Of a stretch of DNA of 64,000 bases, positions 1 to 11,942 are shown in pieces (positions within the stretch are counted from its first letter, which is position 1; the number at the start of each line of letters is the position of its first letter). Location: positions 48,474,113-48,538,112 of the forward strand of contig NC_089496.1 of NCBI RefSeq assembly GCF_036850765.1, in the 5' to 3' direction. The DNA is from Saccopteryx bilineata (lineage: Eukaryota; Chordata; Mammalia; Chiroptera; Emballonuridae). The notes beneath the pieces are model-generated. The model was not told the DNA's origin. It ran no database searches and saw nothing but the letters and a program-made list of their open reading frames with translations. The position numbers and the translations under genes were made by a program.

Positions 1-254
1 AACTGTGTGGGTGTAATCCATATACTAATCTATATTAACTATATAATATAGCAGAGTAATTAATATCTAGTAAATATAATTACATACCATATCATTAATA
101 TATTGACTACATGTATAGTTAATATCTAAAATATCCATGAAGAATACTTGCAAATTAATAAATGATACCCAGAAGAAAAACATACAGGCCAAGGACATTA
201 AAAGGCAATTTTACACAAGAAGTGGAATGCATGTAGCACTGAGATCAAACCAGC

Positions 255-640
255 AACTTTTATAAAATTATAGTGTTGGGTAACCGTGAGAGCACATGAG
301 TGGCTGGGTGGATTGTGGTGGGAGTATGAACTGGTATTTCCAGAGGGTAGTTAAGCCGTATATTTTAAAATCCCTAAAAATATACATACTTTGGGACCAA
401 GCAATTGTACTTCTAGAAAATCTCTCCTGAAAAAAGAATTCATGGAAGTGGCTCAAAGGCTTTGTTGTTTTTCTTTGTTTATGATGACAAAAAGTCAAAG
501 CAACCTAGACAGCCAACACTAGGAGACTGCTGAAGTATTCTACATACAGCAGAAACAAATCTAATAAGGTATCAACTAACAGAGCACCGCACATGATGAT
601 TACATTCTGTTTAAGAAAATTAGACTTCATTTCAAGTTGA
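255..640 (+). repeat. Old L1/HAL1-like LINE fragment
   Basis: The text follows the 3' end of ORF2 of ancient mammalian L1/HAL1 elements: an equivalent of the segment describing an item in a column 'accaagcaattgtacttcta', then 'aacctagacagccaacacta' and 'ggagactgctgaagtattct'. It is heavily diverged and has no open reading frame. It lies in what would be intron 1 of PDE1C. Family assignment is from memory of consensus sequences and is approximate. Confidence 0.55.
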
Positions 641-1262
641 GACCAAATTCTGGAAGTAATAACGTGTTCAGTCCATGCCCCCCAAAACCTTGGGGTCACT
701 TCATCATAAGAATCAAAGGAGGGCTAGAGGTGAGCTCCTCTTCCTTGGTCTCTTCTTGCCCCTGGCAATTTCCTGCTCCACATGCAAGCAGGTGCCACCC
801 ACCAAAAAGTGAATTCACATACCCCTCACTTTCAAAGGCTTGGGGGTTAAGTTCAGATTCAAAGCCATGGTGACCTGAGCCCCTCAGAAGTAGAAATGCT
901 ACTCAGTACCGGGCTCGGCCCTGCCTTTCTCCAAACTGACATCCCAGGTTCCCCAGCCTCCCAGGCTCTGCCCTCCTCCTGCGAAGGTGAAGAGGCGAGC
1001 CCTGGATCAGTGCTTTCAAAATAGTGCACTGCATGGGACCAAGTACTACAAGCTGCAAGAACTGATCTCCTCAAGTTCGGCCTCCAGAGGGTCAGCCTGT
1101 GGTCCGCCCCCCAACCCCCCAACAGCCATGATGATGCCTCCAGCCCCCTCTGGTGCCTCTGCTGGTAAAGGGTTTAGGAAGGAAAACAGGGAGCCCCTGG
1201 TAGCCCAGAGAACAGGAGACAGGTTATTTGCAAATATTTCAGTACCATGGTACACCCCTCCC
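641..1262. other. Unique sequence, no gene seen (PDE1C intron 1)
   Basis: Mixed-composition DNA with no repeat or exon that I recognise. Short ORFs on both strands have no supporting features. By position it belongs to the intron downstream of the PDE1C first exon, which is transcribed leftwards. Confidence 0.5.
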
Positions 1263-1620
1263 TGCCTGCATTCTCTCTCTTTCTTTCAACTTCCGCGGAA
1301 ACTATCATCCAGTCTCTCTGACTCTATTTCTATTGTCTGTCTCTCTCCCTCTGCATCTATCTTGTTTCTATCCCTGTCCACCATCTCGGTCATGCCCTCT
1401 CTCTATTAGCCTCTGCCTTGGCATCTATTTGTATTTCTGACCTGGTGTCTTGGTGTTTCCACGAATGACTCTGTGTCTAGATAGCTCTGTCATTCTGTCT
1501 CGCTGTGTCTCTTAGTGTCCAGCATGTCCACGTCTTTCTGTTGCTAACCTGCCTCTTGCTATTTCTACCTCCATCTCTCCGCCTCCATCCCTGCCTCTAT
1601 CCCTCCTCTCCGGAGCTGAG
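1263..1620. repeat. 350-bp degenerate pyrimidine-rich tract
   Basis: The plus strand is dominated by TCTCTG, TCTATC and CCTCC words with few purine runs. On the PDE1C sense (minus) strand this is a purine-rich GA tract that starts about 260 nt downstream of the exon-1 donor. Such tracts near promoters can be nuclease sensitive or affect early elongation; that role is inference. Confidence 0.7.
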
Positions 1621-1639
1621 TTACTAAAACGCCGCAAGG

Positions 1640-2330
1640 AAACCGAGCCTTGCAGAGAGGTGTGATCCTGAAACGGCTTCTGCGGGATGCCGGGTTAGAG
1701 CGGCGGGAGCCGCCGCGACCCGGGCACACGCGCGACTTCCCGGCCCGGTCGCCGCTCCCGGGCTCCTGCCTGGCAAGCGCCTCGAGGCCCAGCCTGACCC
1801 CGGCCACCCCCTGCCCTCGCCGCCACCGGAAAGGGTGCTTGCCCAAGCCACAGGTCGGACGGGGGCGGAAAGTTCTCACCGATGGTGAAGCTGTAGCCAT
1901 CGATGCTGAAAGTGGCGCTCCGGCACTTTTTGAAGCCCTCTTTCCGGTTGCTGGCGTCCGTCATGGCTCGGCCGACCGCGTCCGGGGTCTCCCGGTGGCG
2001 AAGCACGCAGCCCCGCGCCCACGCCCCGCGCTCGGCCGCGTCCCCTCCCCCGGCCGCGCTGCGCGCAGTGCCTGCAGGTCCGCCGGCTGGGAGCCGAGCG
2101 CGCCGGCTGCTGGCGCGGGAACCGCAACGTCCGCTAATGCGCTAGGCACACGACGGAGTCGGACAGCGTGGCTACTGCCCCATCTCCAGTGCCAACTTCC
2201 AGATGCTGAGACAGGGAGGCGCACGCCTGGGCGTGTGTCTGGGCCGGTGGGTGGGAGCTGAAACCCCCGTCCCTCCCTTCCCCTCCCCGCGTCCCCGGAG
2301 CCGCTGGAACCCGCGCGCTGCGGGCGCGTC
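1640..2330 (-). promoter_or_regulatory. PDE1C: CpG-island promoter of PDE1C (proximal first exon)
   Basis: The segment is very GC-rich and dense in undepleted CpG, in strong contrast to its flanks. It surrounds the first coding exon at 1880-1964. Transcription runs leftwards, so the core promoter and 5' untranslated region should lie between about 1965 and 2300. There is no obvious TATA box, which fits a dispersed CpG-island promoter. The exact start site cannot be read from the sequence. Confidence 0.75.
1880..1964 (-). CDS. PDE1C: PDE1C first coding exon (N-terminus of phosphodiesterase 1C)
   Basis: Read on the minus strand from the ATG at 1964, this gives 28 codons plus one base: MTDASNRKEGFKKC and then RSATFSIDGYSFTI. 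This matches, with a few substitutions, my recollection of the N-terminus of a long PDE1C isoform. The exon ends ATCG at 1880 and is followed by a consensus donor, GTGAGA, from 1879, so the exon ends in phase 1. In the known isoform the next residue is Val, as expected if this G is joined to TT of the next exon. PDE1C is a Ca2+/calmodulin-stimulated enzyme that hydrolyses cAMP and cGMP. The calmodulin-binding and HD-type catalytic domains are encoded further left, outside this window. An in-frame codon run continues upstream of the ATG to 2006, but the family start and the G at -3 favour 1964. Only this exon is present, so the gene is partial here. Confidence 0.88.
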
Positions 2331-3469
2331 TGTTTTCTCTCTCTGCCTCGCCTGCCCCTCTCTGGGGGCTGGCAGGGTTTGGGGACTCAAGGGACGGACT
2401 CGGATTTGGCGCCGTGCTTCTAGATGTTTTCTCTGGCAGGCGGAAGAGCTCCCAAAAAGCACATCAACAGATGGAAAAGCAAACATCCAAGCTGGACAGA
2501 TGCTGCCAAAGTTTACTCCAAACAAGGAAGTCGGGAAAAATCGCCACGCCCACTTCCTCCCAGCAGCTGTCCCCTTAACTAGCCTGGAGCCCCGATAAGA
2601 TTACTTCTCAACAGACCCTGGCCAGGAGATAACTATCAAATTAACCCATATTTGTCACCAGGCGTGTTCACACAGAGCCTCTACGTTGTGCAATGGACAG
2701 CCGAGTTCTAGCCCGTTCCAATGGCTCTTTCCAGCTTGGTTTCGCCAAATACGAGACTCCCGGAATCTGTAGAGGCGAGAGAGGTTTTTACCAATCCCAC
2801 AGCTAACCCTGCTGTTACAAAAGAGGGAACTGAGGCCAAGAGAGCCTTGACTTAAGGTCCGACAGCTAGAAAGTGGTGGCGTTTTGGCATAAGTGTTTCA
2901 TTTTTTGACACCAATTATTGGTCCTTCCAGTACCTGAAATGACTGCGTCAGACAAGATTTAGGCAAGGAAATCATCCCTTACACATCGACAATTGCATTG
3001 TTCTGTGTCGGGGCTGGAAACTCGTGAAGAAACCAGAGTCCAGTGAGTCTTGGTGGAGTCCACCCAGGGTCACATGTGGAGTGGCAATACCATCTCTGCT
3101 CAGGCTATTGCGGGACTACAGCTAATTTAACCTCATTTGTTGTGATGGAATTTGACACAACAAACACTTGTCAATATTAAGGGAATTAATTAGGTATATT
3201 TCTAACTGGTTCCAATTGAGTTTAGGGAACAGTAGGTCCAGAATCCAGCTAAAATTAGAAACCTTCTATGTACACACATGGGCAGTAGTCTACATAAAAT
3301 TTCAGGGGACCCGTAAAACCCTCATGTCCCCTGGAACCCAGGTTAATGAATGCCTCAGGAATTGAATCTTCTTCAGTTGACCATGTATTTTTAGAGAAAT
3401 AACTGTTTTTTAATGTAGTTGGAACTTTAGTTATAAATTCAGGAAGACCTAGAACCACAGTCATGTTAA
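2331..3469. other. Unique sequence upstream of PDE1C promoter, with a MIR
   Basis: No exon is recognisable. An ancient MIR SINE in minus orientation is visible at about 2800-2900 ('gagggaactgaggccaagag' is the reversed MIR 3' core). The rest looks unique. Confidence 0.5.
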
Positions 3470-3471
3470 TA

Positions 3472-3716
3472 TACTGCTCACAAAAATTAAGGGATATTTC
3501 AAAATGAAAATGAAGCGATAAAAAAAAACATTTGATTTTTTTTTTTATTAAACAAGTACATCAGAAAAGCAAACGACACGTCAAAGAAAGTTGGTCAATT
3601 ATGCAAATGAGATGCAAAACCAACTTTTATTTCATTGGTGAAAATGCACTATACAAAAGGCTGAAAGTACTGGAGTGTCTGTACTTTCTCTGGTCCCCTA
3701 ATTTTTGTGAGCAGTA
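3472..3716. mobile_element. Mariner-type MITE (non-autonomous DNA transposon)
   Basis: The two ends are inverted copies: 5' TACTGCTCACAAAAATTA and 3' TAATTTTTGTGAGCAGTA. They are flanked by TA dinucleotides (3470-3471 and 3717-3718), the target duplication of Tc1/mariner elements. The body is about 245 bp and has no coding capacity. The family name is not known to me. Confidence 0.8.
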
Positions 3717-3718
3717 TA

Positions 3719-4785
3719 GTTTGCTTAGGTTGATGGCAAAATTAATTGACCCCAAGGCAATGGGAGTCATGCACCCCATGGCACCTCTCAGCTTGGGAGT
3801 CAGGGGCTGCTCAGACCCCGAGGTGCTCCTTGAGACCAGAAATGGTGACATCGCGGAAGTTTGGGTAGCGCTCTATGGACAGACAAACCTGTCATCTGGC
3901 TCTGCCCCAATCCGCTCTCTGACCTTGAGCAAGGAGCTAGACATGCCTGCTTCTTGCTTCCCTCATCTCACACTGAGGATGGAGAGGAAATGGGTGGAGC
4001 CCAGGTGTGCCCTAGGTACTCAGGCACGGCAGTCCTAAGGTGACTCCCAATTTCTTTATGGAGACACTGTGGGAAATTCTTCTCCCTGACAATCTATTCT
4101 ACTTGCTGTCACCATTAATTTTACTTTTAAAAATTCATATATAATATATTACATATCTTATTATATATTTTTAATATAGTAACCACCAAGAGTTTCTTCT
4201 AGTTCCCACTCCCTGTATTCCTCCCACTTTCCCAAACCTTGAGCAGAAGCACTTGCCTCCTTTTGTACTATGGGGAGCCTGAAAGTTTCAAGTTATAGTC
4301 TCCTATAGTAAATTATCTGGGTGGGAAATATCCTAATGCAATGGAAATTTTTCCTTGAATGAGCGGAATTAAAATTTGGCATTTAACCACTCTTAGCAAA
4401 AAAACTTTTTGAAATATAATCCGTAAAAATAACAACAATGTGATCATTTATCTGTTCCCTGAAGACTGGTAAAAATAACTTGCCTGAACAATTAGAACTG
4501 TTTTTAAACCACTTCTCCCCAGAATCATTCTCTCTCTCCTGGATGGAGAGATGGAGAGATGGCACACCCACAGAACCACTCACTGATTGCTGCGAGTGCA
4601 GAGTCTTAAAGCAGCCTTCTTCTGCGTGGGGCTCTTACACCGAACCAAGTGAAGGGGAACGCTAACATTACATAAACCAAGAAAAAACGAGTTCAAGACT
4701 GAGAGCAAAGGAAGCATTGCTCTCTCAGAAGTGCTCCCAAGAATGCCCATGAAGTATGGGAACTAAACCAAGACAGCCTAGTGGT
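3719..4785. other. Unique sequence with an AT-rich patch
   Basis: No gene or repeat family is recognised. A short (AT)-rich stretch lies at about 4130-4185. Small ORFs here lack splice or homology support. Confidence 0.45.
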
Positions 4786-4790
4786 GAGAG

Positions 4791-4921
4791 CAGGGGTCAG
4801 CCAGTTAGTGCCCGCAGGTCAGATCCAGCCCGTCACCTGCTTCTGGAGAGTCTTTGATCTGAGCATGAGTTTTACATTTTTAAATGTTTGAAAACATTTT
4901 TTTCAAAAGAAGAACATGTCA
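4791..4921 (+). mobile_element. hAT-like DNA transposon fragment interrupted by a SINE
   Basis: The left end starts CAGGGGTCAGCCAGTTAGTG and continues with a cagatccagcccgtcacctg-type segment, typical of Charlie-like hAT elements. The element is cut by the Rhin-type SINE at 4922, and a possible continuation lies at 5308-5330. The far terminal repeat is not found. Confidence 0.45.
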
Positions 4922-5296
4922 GGCCCTGGCCAGTTGTCTCAGTTATAGAGCGTCAGCCTGGTGCGTGGAAGTCCCAGGTTCGATTCCCGGCCAGGGCACA
5001 CAGGAGAAGTGCCCATCTGCTTCTCCACTCTTCCCCCTCTCCTTTCTCTCTATCTCTCTCTTCCCCTCCCACAGCCAAGGCTCCATTGGAGCAAAGTTGG
5101 CCTGGGCGCTGAGGACGGCTCCACAGCCTCCGCCTCAGGCACTAGAATGACTCCAGTTGTAACAGAGCAATAGCCCAGAGGGGCAGAGCATCACCCCTGG
5201 TGGGCTTGCTGCGTGGATCCTGGTCGGGGCGCATGCAGGAATCTATCTGTCTCTGCCTCCCCACTTCTCACTTCAGAAAAATACAAAAAAAAAAAA
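4922..5296 (+). mobile_element. Rhin-type tRNA-derived SINE
   Basis: Full-length copy with the GGCCCTGGCCAGTTG head, the B box GGTTCGATTCCCGG, the CT-rich middle and an A-rich tail. The direct repeat AGAACATGTCA flanks it (ending 4921 and 5307). It carries the older CACACAGGAGAAG diagnostic. Confidence 0.93.
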
Positions 5297-5307
5297 AGAA
5301 CATGTCA

Positions 5308-7237
5308 TGAGACACATTGAAACTTTATGAACCTGTCAATCATGCAGACATCAGACTCACCAAAATAGATTCCGATCACTGGTCTCAAGTGGATGGGGGA
5401 GGGAGTGTTAATTAAGCATTGGCATTTTTTTGAAAGCTCACCTGATGATTTTAGTGAGAAACCAGGGAAGAGAACAACTGCAAGGACTTTGTGACATTGA
5501 CCCCACACACTCCTGCTCTAGCCAGCCCCCTTCCATCAGGAGGTTCGCCGTGGCTCCTGACTCCCAGCTGGGTCTGCTGCCAACCCCGCCGGGCACCATC
5601 GGCAATGTATGCGGCTGCCCTGCTCAATTCCAGGCTTTCTCTCAAGGGCTCCTCTCAGACATACCCTATCGACTCTTCTCATTTCTGTGCTTCCTGGGGA
5701 CCAAAAAGAAAAAGAATACACACACTTATTGAACACCTATTATGTGCCAAATCTTTATTAGTTTGTATAACCAACCTCTGTAACAAAAATCGGTCTCGGT
5801 GGCCTGACACCACAGTAAAGGTTTATTTCTTGTTCATTACAAAGCCCAGTATAAATTGGGGGTTAGGTTTTCTTCTGCAGCCTTATTTGGGGACCCAGGC
5901 CTCTTCCATTTAGTTTCTCCAACATCCTCTAGGTCGCCAGTGTCCACCACGGGACACTCTGCATCTAGGTGGGACATGAAGGAAGAGGAGAAAGGCGAAG
6001 GGCCACGAAGAAGGATTTTATGGACCAGGCCTAGAAGAAATGCCTATCCCTTCTCTACAATTCCTTTGGCCAGAAACTAGCCAGCAAGCCCCACCAAATG
6101 GCAAGAGGGGGTCTGAGAAGTAAAATGAGAAAAGAGTTTGGCAAATACAGATCCTTTGAAATCCTATTGTCTCCACTGTTTGGGCCAAATATGACCTCCA
6201 GGTCACCAGGTGCAGACACATTTTACACCTGTGTGCCAAGAGCCGAGGCAAACAAATCTGCCCAGGACCAGAGCGGTAACCGGCCATCGTAAGTCCAGGC
6301 TCACTCAATCACAGCACCTACACTCACTGCCAGGCCACAGGGGAAAGCTTTGCCCAGGAAGGAATACCTCATTGTCCTGAGGGCTGATGTTGCTGTTACC
6401 ACTTACAGAAGGTTTAAGGGTATGAACAATTTTAATAGTGTGTTATAGCTCTGGCTTTAGAAAGCAAACCAAAAGAATAATTCATTTAGTAGTTGGAAAT
6501 TACGTCACCGTGTGACATATGTATTTTTTTCTTTCTGTAGCTAAAAAACATAAACATAGAGACATACAAAAATTCCAGTATGTTAAAAGACAGGGGAAAT
6601 AGCTGAGAGAAGTGAATAATCTTTTCAGGCCAGCAAAACTTACCACAGCAGAGAGGCCTGACGGGGACCCAGGGGACGGGGGATTAGGATAAATACAAGA
6701 GCATCCAAGGTTACAGTCTGCCTGGCAACAGGTCCCAGGTGGATAGTCCCTTATGGGTAGAACCAGCACACGCCTGCACTTGGGCTTGGGAAAGGGAGCT
6801 CCGGGTCTAACATTGCCAGGGCCACCATGCGCCAGGCACTGCACTCAGTATTTCACACATGCACCTGTCTCACTTCAACCCCTCTAATAAGTAACAAAGA
6901 ATACAGCTATGTTGATGGATTTTCTTACTGCAGATCTGAAATCCCTGGAGAACGTAACTGCTCTCAGTGGCAACCTTAGCAACAGAATTATCAAGAGCAC
7001 CAAGAATGCTGGAACCAAAGAGAATGGACAGGCAGCCCAAGGGGGTTTCTGACGCCAGCGTGCATGCAACTGTTTGGCGGAATGACGGGAACCAGGAAGA
7101 TTCTCCTGTGTCTGGGGTCCGTGGGCAGCTCCATTCATCCAGGACTCGCTCCCAGCTCAGTGATTCTCTTCAAACAAAGACAGCAAACGTGTTCCTTATC
7201 ATCTGCCAGCATGCACCTACACAGATACACACAGCTA
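5308..7237. other. Mostly unique sequence with degraded ancient repeats
   Basis: No exon is recognised. The stretch 5740-6125 looks like an ancient mammalian interspersed repeat ('tggaccaggcctagaagaaa' is a familiar motif), but I cannot name the family. A MIR-like remnant in minus orientation is at about 6825-6900. Confidence 0.4.
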
Positions 7238-7268
7238 GCCACACACACACACACACACACACACACAC
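7238..7268. repeat. (CA)n microsatellite
   Basis: About 15 uninterrupted CA dinucleotides. Confidence 0.97.
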
Positions 7269-7382
7269 CACCTTTGTATCTGAGATGTGTCCTCTGCTCT
7301 TGATGATAATGATAAAGATGCTGGAGTTTTGGAGAAAATGTCACAGAAAAACACCGTTAGTGAGAGTAAAGATAAGCTGTAT

Positions 7383-7396
7383 TTCGGGGGGGGGGG
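7383..7396. repeat. G homopolymer run
   Basis: A run of about 12 G after TATTTC, followed by AGTG. It sits in unique sequence. Confidence 0.9.
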
Positions 7397-7796
7397 AGTG
7401 AATTACAGAGCAGGAGAGACAGTACGTCGCGATTATGTAAAATAGGGACTCCAGAAAGAGAGGAAGGAAATGTGCAAAATGGTAACAGTGATTACACTCA
7501 GTGCTGGGAGCAGAGGGGACTTGCATTCCCAGAGCCAGCGAGATCAGCTGGTCCTGTCCCCTGTGGACACAGGCTGGTGGCACCTGGTGGCCTCCCGCCC
7601 GGGGACCTTGGGAAAATTTAGTTCCTTCCTTTACGTGTCCTCCACATTTTCTACTCTGCTTTCATTTTTTTAAAATAAATAAATATTTTAAAAGTCAGTT
7701 GTTCATACAGACATGGGCATCGGAATTACTTCCTGTATTTTTCATGTGTGCAACATTTTGTCATTTAAAATACAGGTTAAAATGAGTGATCCTGAG

Positions 7797-7925
7797 CCAG
7801 ATCAGTGACCCGTCCCTAGACTGCAGGCTTCCCGGGGGGGCTACTATGTCTTTTGTTCACCAATATATTCCCAGTACCTAGAACCATGCCTAGCCCCGAG
7901 TAGGCAGGGGTTGAATGAATACATG
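7797..7925 (+). repeat. L2 LINE 3' end
   Basis: Carries the typical L2 3' words 'cccagtacctagaaccatgc', 'gagtaggcaggggttgaatg'. It is short and ancient. Confidence 0.65.
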
Positions 7926-7929
7926 GATA

Positions 7930-9990
7930 TTCTGGTTCTGACAGGAGCTTTGAGAAAAAAATATGGAAACGAACGTGCCAGCCTTCTAAGTCAGGGATGT
8001 GCTCTCACCGTGCCCCAGGAGTCAGGGTGCCATGGTCCGTCTCCAGCACTGATTGAGTGGAAAAGAATTCATATCCGTTGCCTACAAACCCCCTGGCCCC
8101 TCTTTTCAGAAGGGATGTCATCCCCCCCATCAAACCGGGACCTCGCGGGGAAGTCCTGTTCCCCCCCAGCATCAGTAATGTGACTGCTTATCTAGTGACA
8201 TTTTATCGAACATTGGGCACGTTCACCACGCAAGGTGAGCTGACGCCCAAAGACACAGACGACGGACTCGTGCGGCTGGAGTCTTCGGTGGCGGTCGTGA
8301 CTCCTATAAATTCCCCCTGGTGGGGGGAACACAGCCTCTGCGCTGACAGGGTGACTGACTGAAATCTCAGAACCGCAAAGCCGATGTTGATTGTTACATT
8401 GCTGCCCAAAAAACTCCACCGGAGAATCAGACAGACTGTATTATCATGATAAAAGAAAGCAGTTATAGTTGGCAGCGAGTGGGAGGACTAATGATTTCAT
8501 GCTGAAATGCTTTTGTCAGGTATTTTAGTTGCCAAAGGGTTTTTAAACTTTTTTTTTTTCATTGTGATATATTCTTGCGCGTACATTTGGCAACCGAGTT
8601 TTTAACAAAATGCCTCTCGAACCCACAAAGGGCTTTCGGGAAACACGGAGGCGATCTGGTTCCCTCTCTCCACCAGCCTCTTGGCTGAATGAACTGTCCC
8701 TCTGATTTTAGAGTGATCCTTCAAACCACAGAGCGTCGCCGTGGGCACGTGGCCCGCACGCAGCAGACGCTGTCGGGATCCGCTCAACGTGCGTGACAAC
8801 TGAAGCAAATCACTAGGAACACTGAAGCGCTGCCGTGTGACAATAATACGTGGAAAAGGGCACGAGTGCGGTGTTAATTCACTGATCAAACTGGAAGAAG
8901 TGAGGGAAAAGTCATTGGGTCCCTCCGGGAGTTTTCTCCATTTCTCACTCGTGTGTGTTGAGCTCCGCGCTGTGGTCCAGGGCCCTGCCGGACCTTCCCA
9001 GCCACAGTACCGCCTGGAGCCCTCACCTCGATCCCTGATACCCACGGGAAGAAACGGACGTGGGCTTCAGCAAGGGGAGCATGAGACGTAAATGGGGTCC
9101 GTCTGACTCCTCTCCCGGCCTCCACCTACCATACCAGGCTGCCTCTCCTCATCCTCCCAAAGAGATACAGTCTCTCTCTGGAGCCCACTCTTGCTGTTTC
9201 AACCTCTTTCTTTTTAAATCAAGTCCACAGCAGTTAATAAGCAGGAGGAGATGGGTGCCAGTTAGAGCCCACAGGTGGGCAGGCCCTATTCCCTTCCCAC
9301 CCCCACCCCTGGAATACAGAACTGTGCCCCGATGTTTACTGCCCTTGACCTGCCCTAGAGGTTCCCGTCCTGGGGAGGGACCCCCAAGGTTCTCCCCCAA
9401 CCCCGCTCCCCAAGGACCCTGTGGGCTTGGTTCCCTCCACAGCATTGGCACAGGCCCCCAGCACCGGCCACTTCGGCCTCCTGCTGCGCAACGGGAAATG
9501 AGAAAACCCAAGTGTCATGACGATGACCCACGCTGACATCAGCCGCCCCTCAGAGGACTGCGGCCCTGCGGCCCTGGTACTCAGATGAACCCTGGAAAGC
9601 TCTCAGGAGAGGAGGCTGAGATCTCCCGGGAGGATGGGAAGGGGTCCGGCTGCCTTGAAGGAGCAGGAGGGGGGAGAGGAAGGAGAAGATGCCGAGAGTC
9701 CCCAGAGGCCCAGCGTCCAAGCTCCACGGTCACCCCAGCGGGGCCAGGCTCTGGGACACTGCCCTGCCTTTGGGCAGCTCACAGTGAGCAGACGATCATC
9801 TAAAGAGGTGTTAACAGACAGGAGGTGAGGGGGGGCCCAGCATGAGGGCCGTAGTCCAGCCCACAGCTTCCTGCAGGAGATAACATTAACACTAGTCTCT
9901 TTTATTTTTAGATAAAAGTGATAAAGAAGGCATGGACAAAAGTGATAGGGTTTTTTGGGTATTTTTACATTACTAGTGTCATTTTCATCC
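7930..9990. other. Unique sequence, partly CpG-rich, no gene seen
   Basis: No repeat family is evident. The part from about 8160 to 9560 keeps more CpG than the surroundings, and a GCAAG|GTGAGC donor-like site occurs at about 8235. I could not assemble a convincing exon. Confidence 0.4.
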
Positions 9991-10009
9991 GAACCGAACT
10001 CACATCCTT

Positions 10010-10200
10010 TCTATCCTACACAGACGTTACCAGCAGCCAGGGTCAAATCCTGGTGCAGCTCTTACTGGCTGGATGCCCTTGGGCTCTGCCTCAGTTTCCC
10101 CATATGGCTGTGTGCGGACTAAATGACCTAGAGCGTGAACAGAGCTGGGAGCAGTGTCTGGCATGGTAACAGTATCTATCAGCTACTGTTACTGCCGGCA
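10010..10200 (+). repeat. MIR SINE
   Basis: Plus-strand MIR core: 'gcctcagtttccccatatgg', followed by 'gggagcagtgtctggcatgg'. Confidence 0.75.
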
Positions 10201-11819
10201 TTATTGTTTCCACACCCTAGGCATGTCGGTGCACCTTTGACACAGTAACCTGGGGGTGGGGGGGTCACAGGTCAGGGACAGGGTCAGAGAGGGGGACAGA
10301 CCACCCGAGCAGCTAGTTAGTGCCGTTCTGACTGCCCGTGTTATCCCCAATGCTTCACGGCACTTTATAAAGTTGTTTTAAAACCCTGAACTCTAAAGAA
10401 AGTTTCTTCAAAGCCTTGCTGGCCCCAAAACTCCTTTCACAGAAACAAGGAGGGAAATGGCGCTAGGAGGTGAAGTGACGGAACAGAGGGTGGGGAGGGT
10501 TAACTTGGGGACACTTAGAATCCCAACGGAGTCTCCTCCTGAGTATGATTTTAAAAAAACAAAGACCCTCCGCACTCCAAAGTCTCCCAGGGTTCCTCTG
10601 TCCCACAGTCCCCAAACGCCCGCAGCCACAGCACCTGGAACCTCACGTGGAAGACGGGCTCTCTCTGCTGCAGCTAGGGCCACAGGCTGCGGTCCACCCG
10701 GCCGTGCTTACCGCCAGCACCGCTAGGGGCGCCCTGCGCTGGGAGGTCTCCACCGGGCCTTCTTCAGATGCCCTGCCCGGTGGTCGTCTGTTTCCGCCAG
10801 GACCCACCCCCTAACTGGCAGAAGTGACCGGGGTGGAGGACAGTGAGCGCAGTAGCAATTCAGGCAAGAGAGCATGAAATGAGAAGCCACGAGGACGTTG
10901 AGATGGACCACACTGCCCGGATACGCCCCCACTGAGACCGCGCGGGGTCCTGCAGCGAGGCCTCCAGGTGGCCCAGACACCTGCAGCTCTGGGATTGGAA
11001 ACCCCTGGGGAACTCCCGGGAGACAAGGCCGGTCCCGGGCGGGCGAAGGGCTCGGGATTGCGGCTCACTAGACTCAAGCCGCAGCCCCCGCTAGGGCTGG
11101 GAGAAGCGTGGGCGCCGAGTCCGGTGTTTCCGTCGCGTCAGTGGGATGCACAGTGCCTGTGCTTGCTTCCGCTGTCGCGGGAGCTGAGGACAGAGATTGT
11201 TTGGAGGATGTCGAACCCTGTTGGTTGTGCACAGTGGGGCTTACCTTGCTCTCCTGCGCCCTGGGGTGTCCCCGCGGCTTCCCCTGGGCTGTCTGACCCC
11301 TCTGCAGCCTCCGTCCTCCTGGCTCCTGCCTCTGTCCCCAAGGAGAAAGAAACGTGGCCCGTTAGGCACGGGAAGATCACCGGAGGAACTTGTCCCCGGT
11401 TCCTTGCTGGGGTATCTAATACAGGTGACTAGCTCCTGTCCTGACTTTTGACTCTGGCTGTCCGGCAGTCACATGCCCAGCTCCCTCCGGGCTGGCTTTC
11501 TGCCCCTCCCCCTGCCCTGTAAACACCGGTGTTCCCACGGGTTCTGTTATAGGCCCCTCTTCCCCGCCCAGTAGCCTCCATCCCCCTGGGCACTGCTGAC
11601 TCCTGTCTCTCCAGCCAGCACGTGAAGGGACTGAGCCATCTGGGCAGTTGGCAGGCCATCCCTGAGAAAAGGACCAGCTGGGGAAGTGTAAGGGGCTTCC
11701 TCCAGACCTCAGGGATGATGCCCAATGGCAAATACGTCTGGTCCAGAGGAGGCAGGAATGGAAACGTAGGCCAAACTGCTATAGGATGTCATCTGCCACA
11801 ACTCTGAGTAGTTCGGGCT
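10201..11819. other. Unique sequence with a small CpG-richer patch
   Basis: No gene is recognised. About 10890-11150 is GC- and CpG-enriched but short and without a supported exon. Confidence 0.4.
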
Positions 11820-11942
11820 CCAGTTTTCCAAATGGAAAGATAAACTCAGAGAGGTGAAATCATACGCCCAAGGTCGTGGAGCTCCTAAGTGGTAGAGTCA
11901 GGATTTGAACATGGGTCCTCAGCAGGCCCAGTGCACTTTTTT
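11820..11942 (-). repeat. MIR SINE, reversed
   Basis: Reads as a reversed MIR: 'ccaaatggaaagataaactc', then 'gtggtagagtcaggatttga'. Confidence 0.7.

Noticed and set aside
1650..2261. 203-codon plus-strand ORF and other frames in the CpG island
   Set aside because: GC-rich DNA has few stops. The PDE1C exon on the other strand explains the only protein-like part.
4922..5010. tRNA gene call at SINE heads
   Set aside because: The A and B boxes belong to tRNA-derived SINEs. There is no complete cloverleaf, and each sits in a full SINE with a tail and target duplication.
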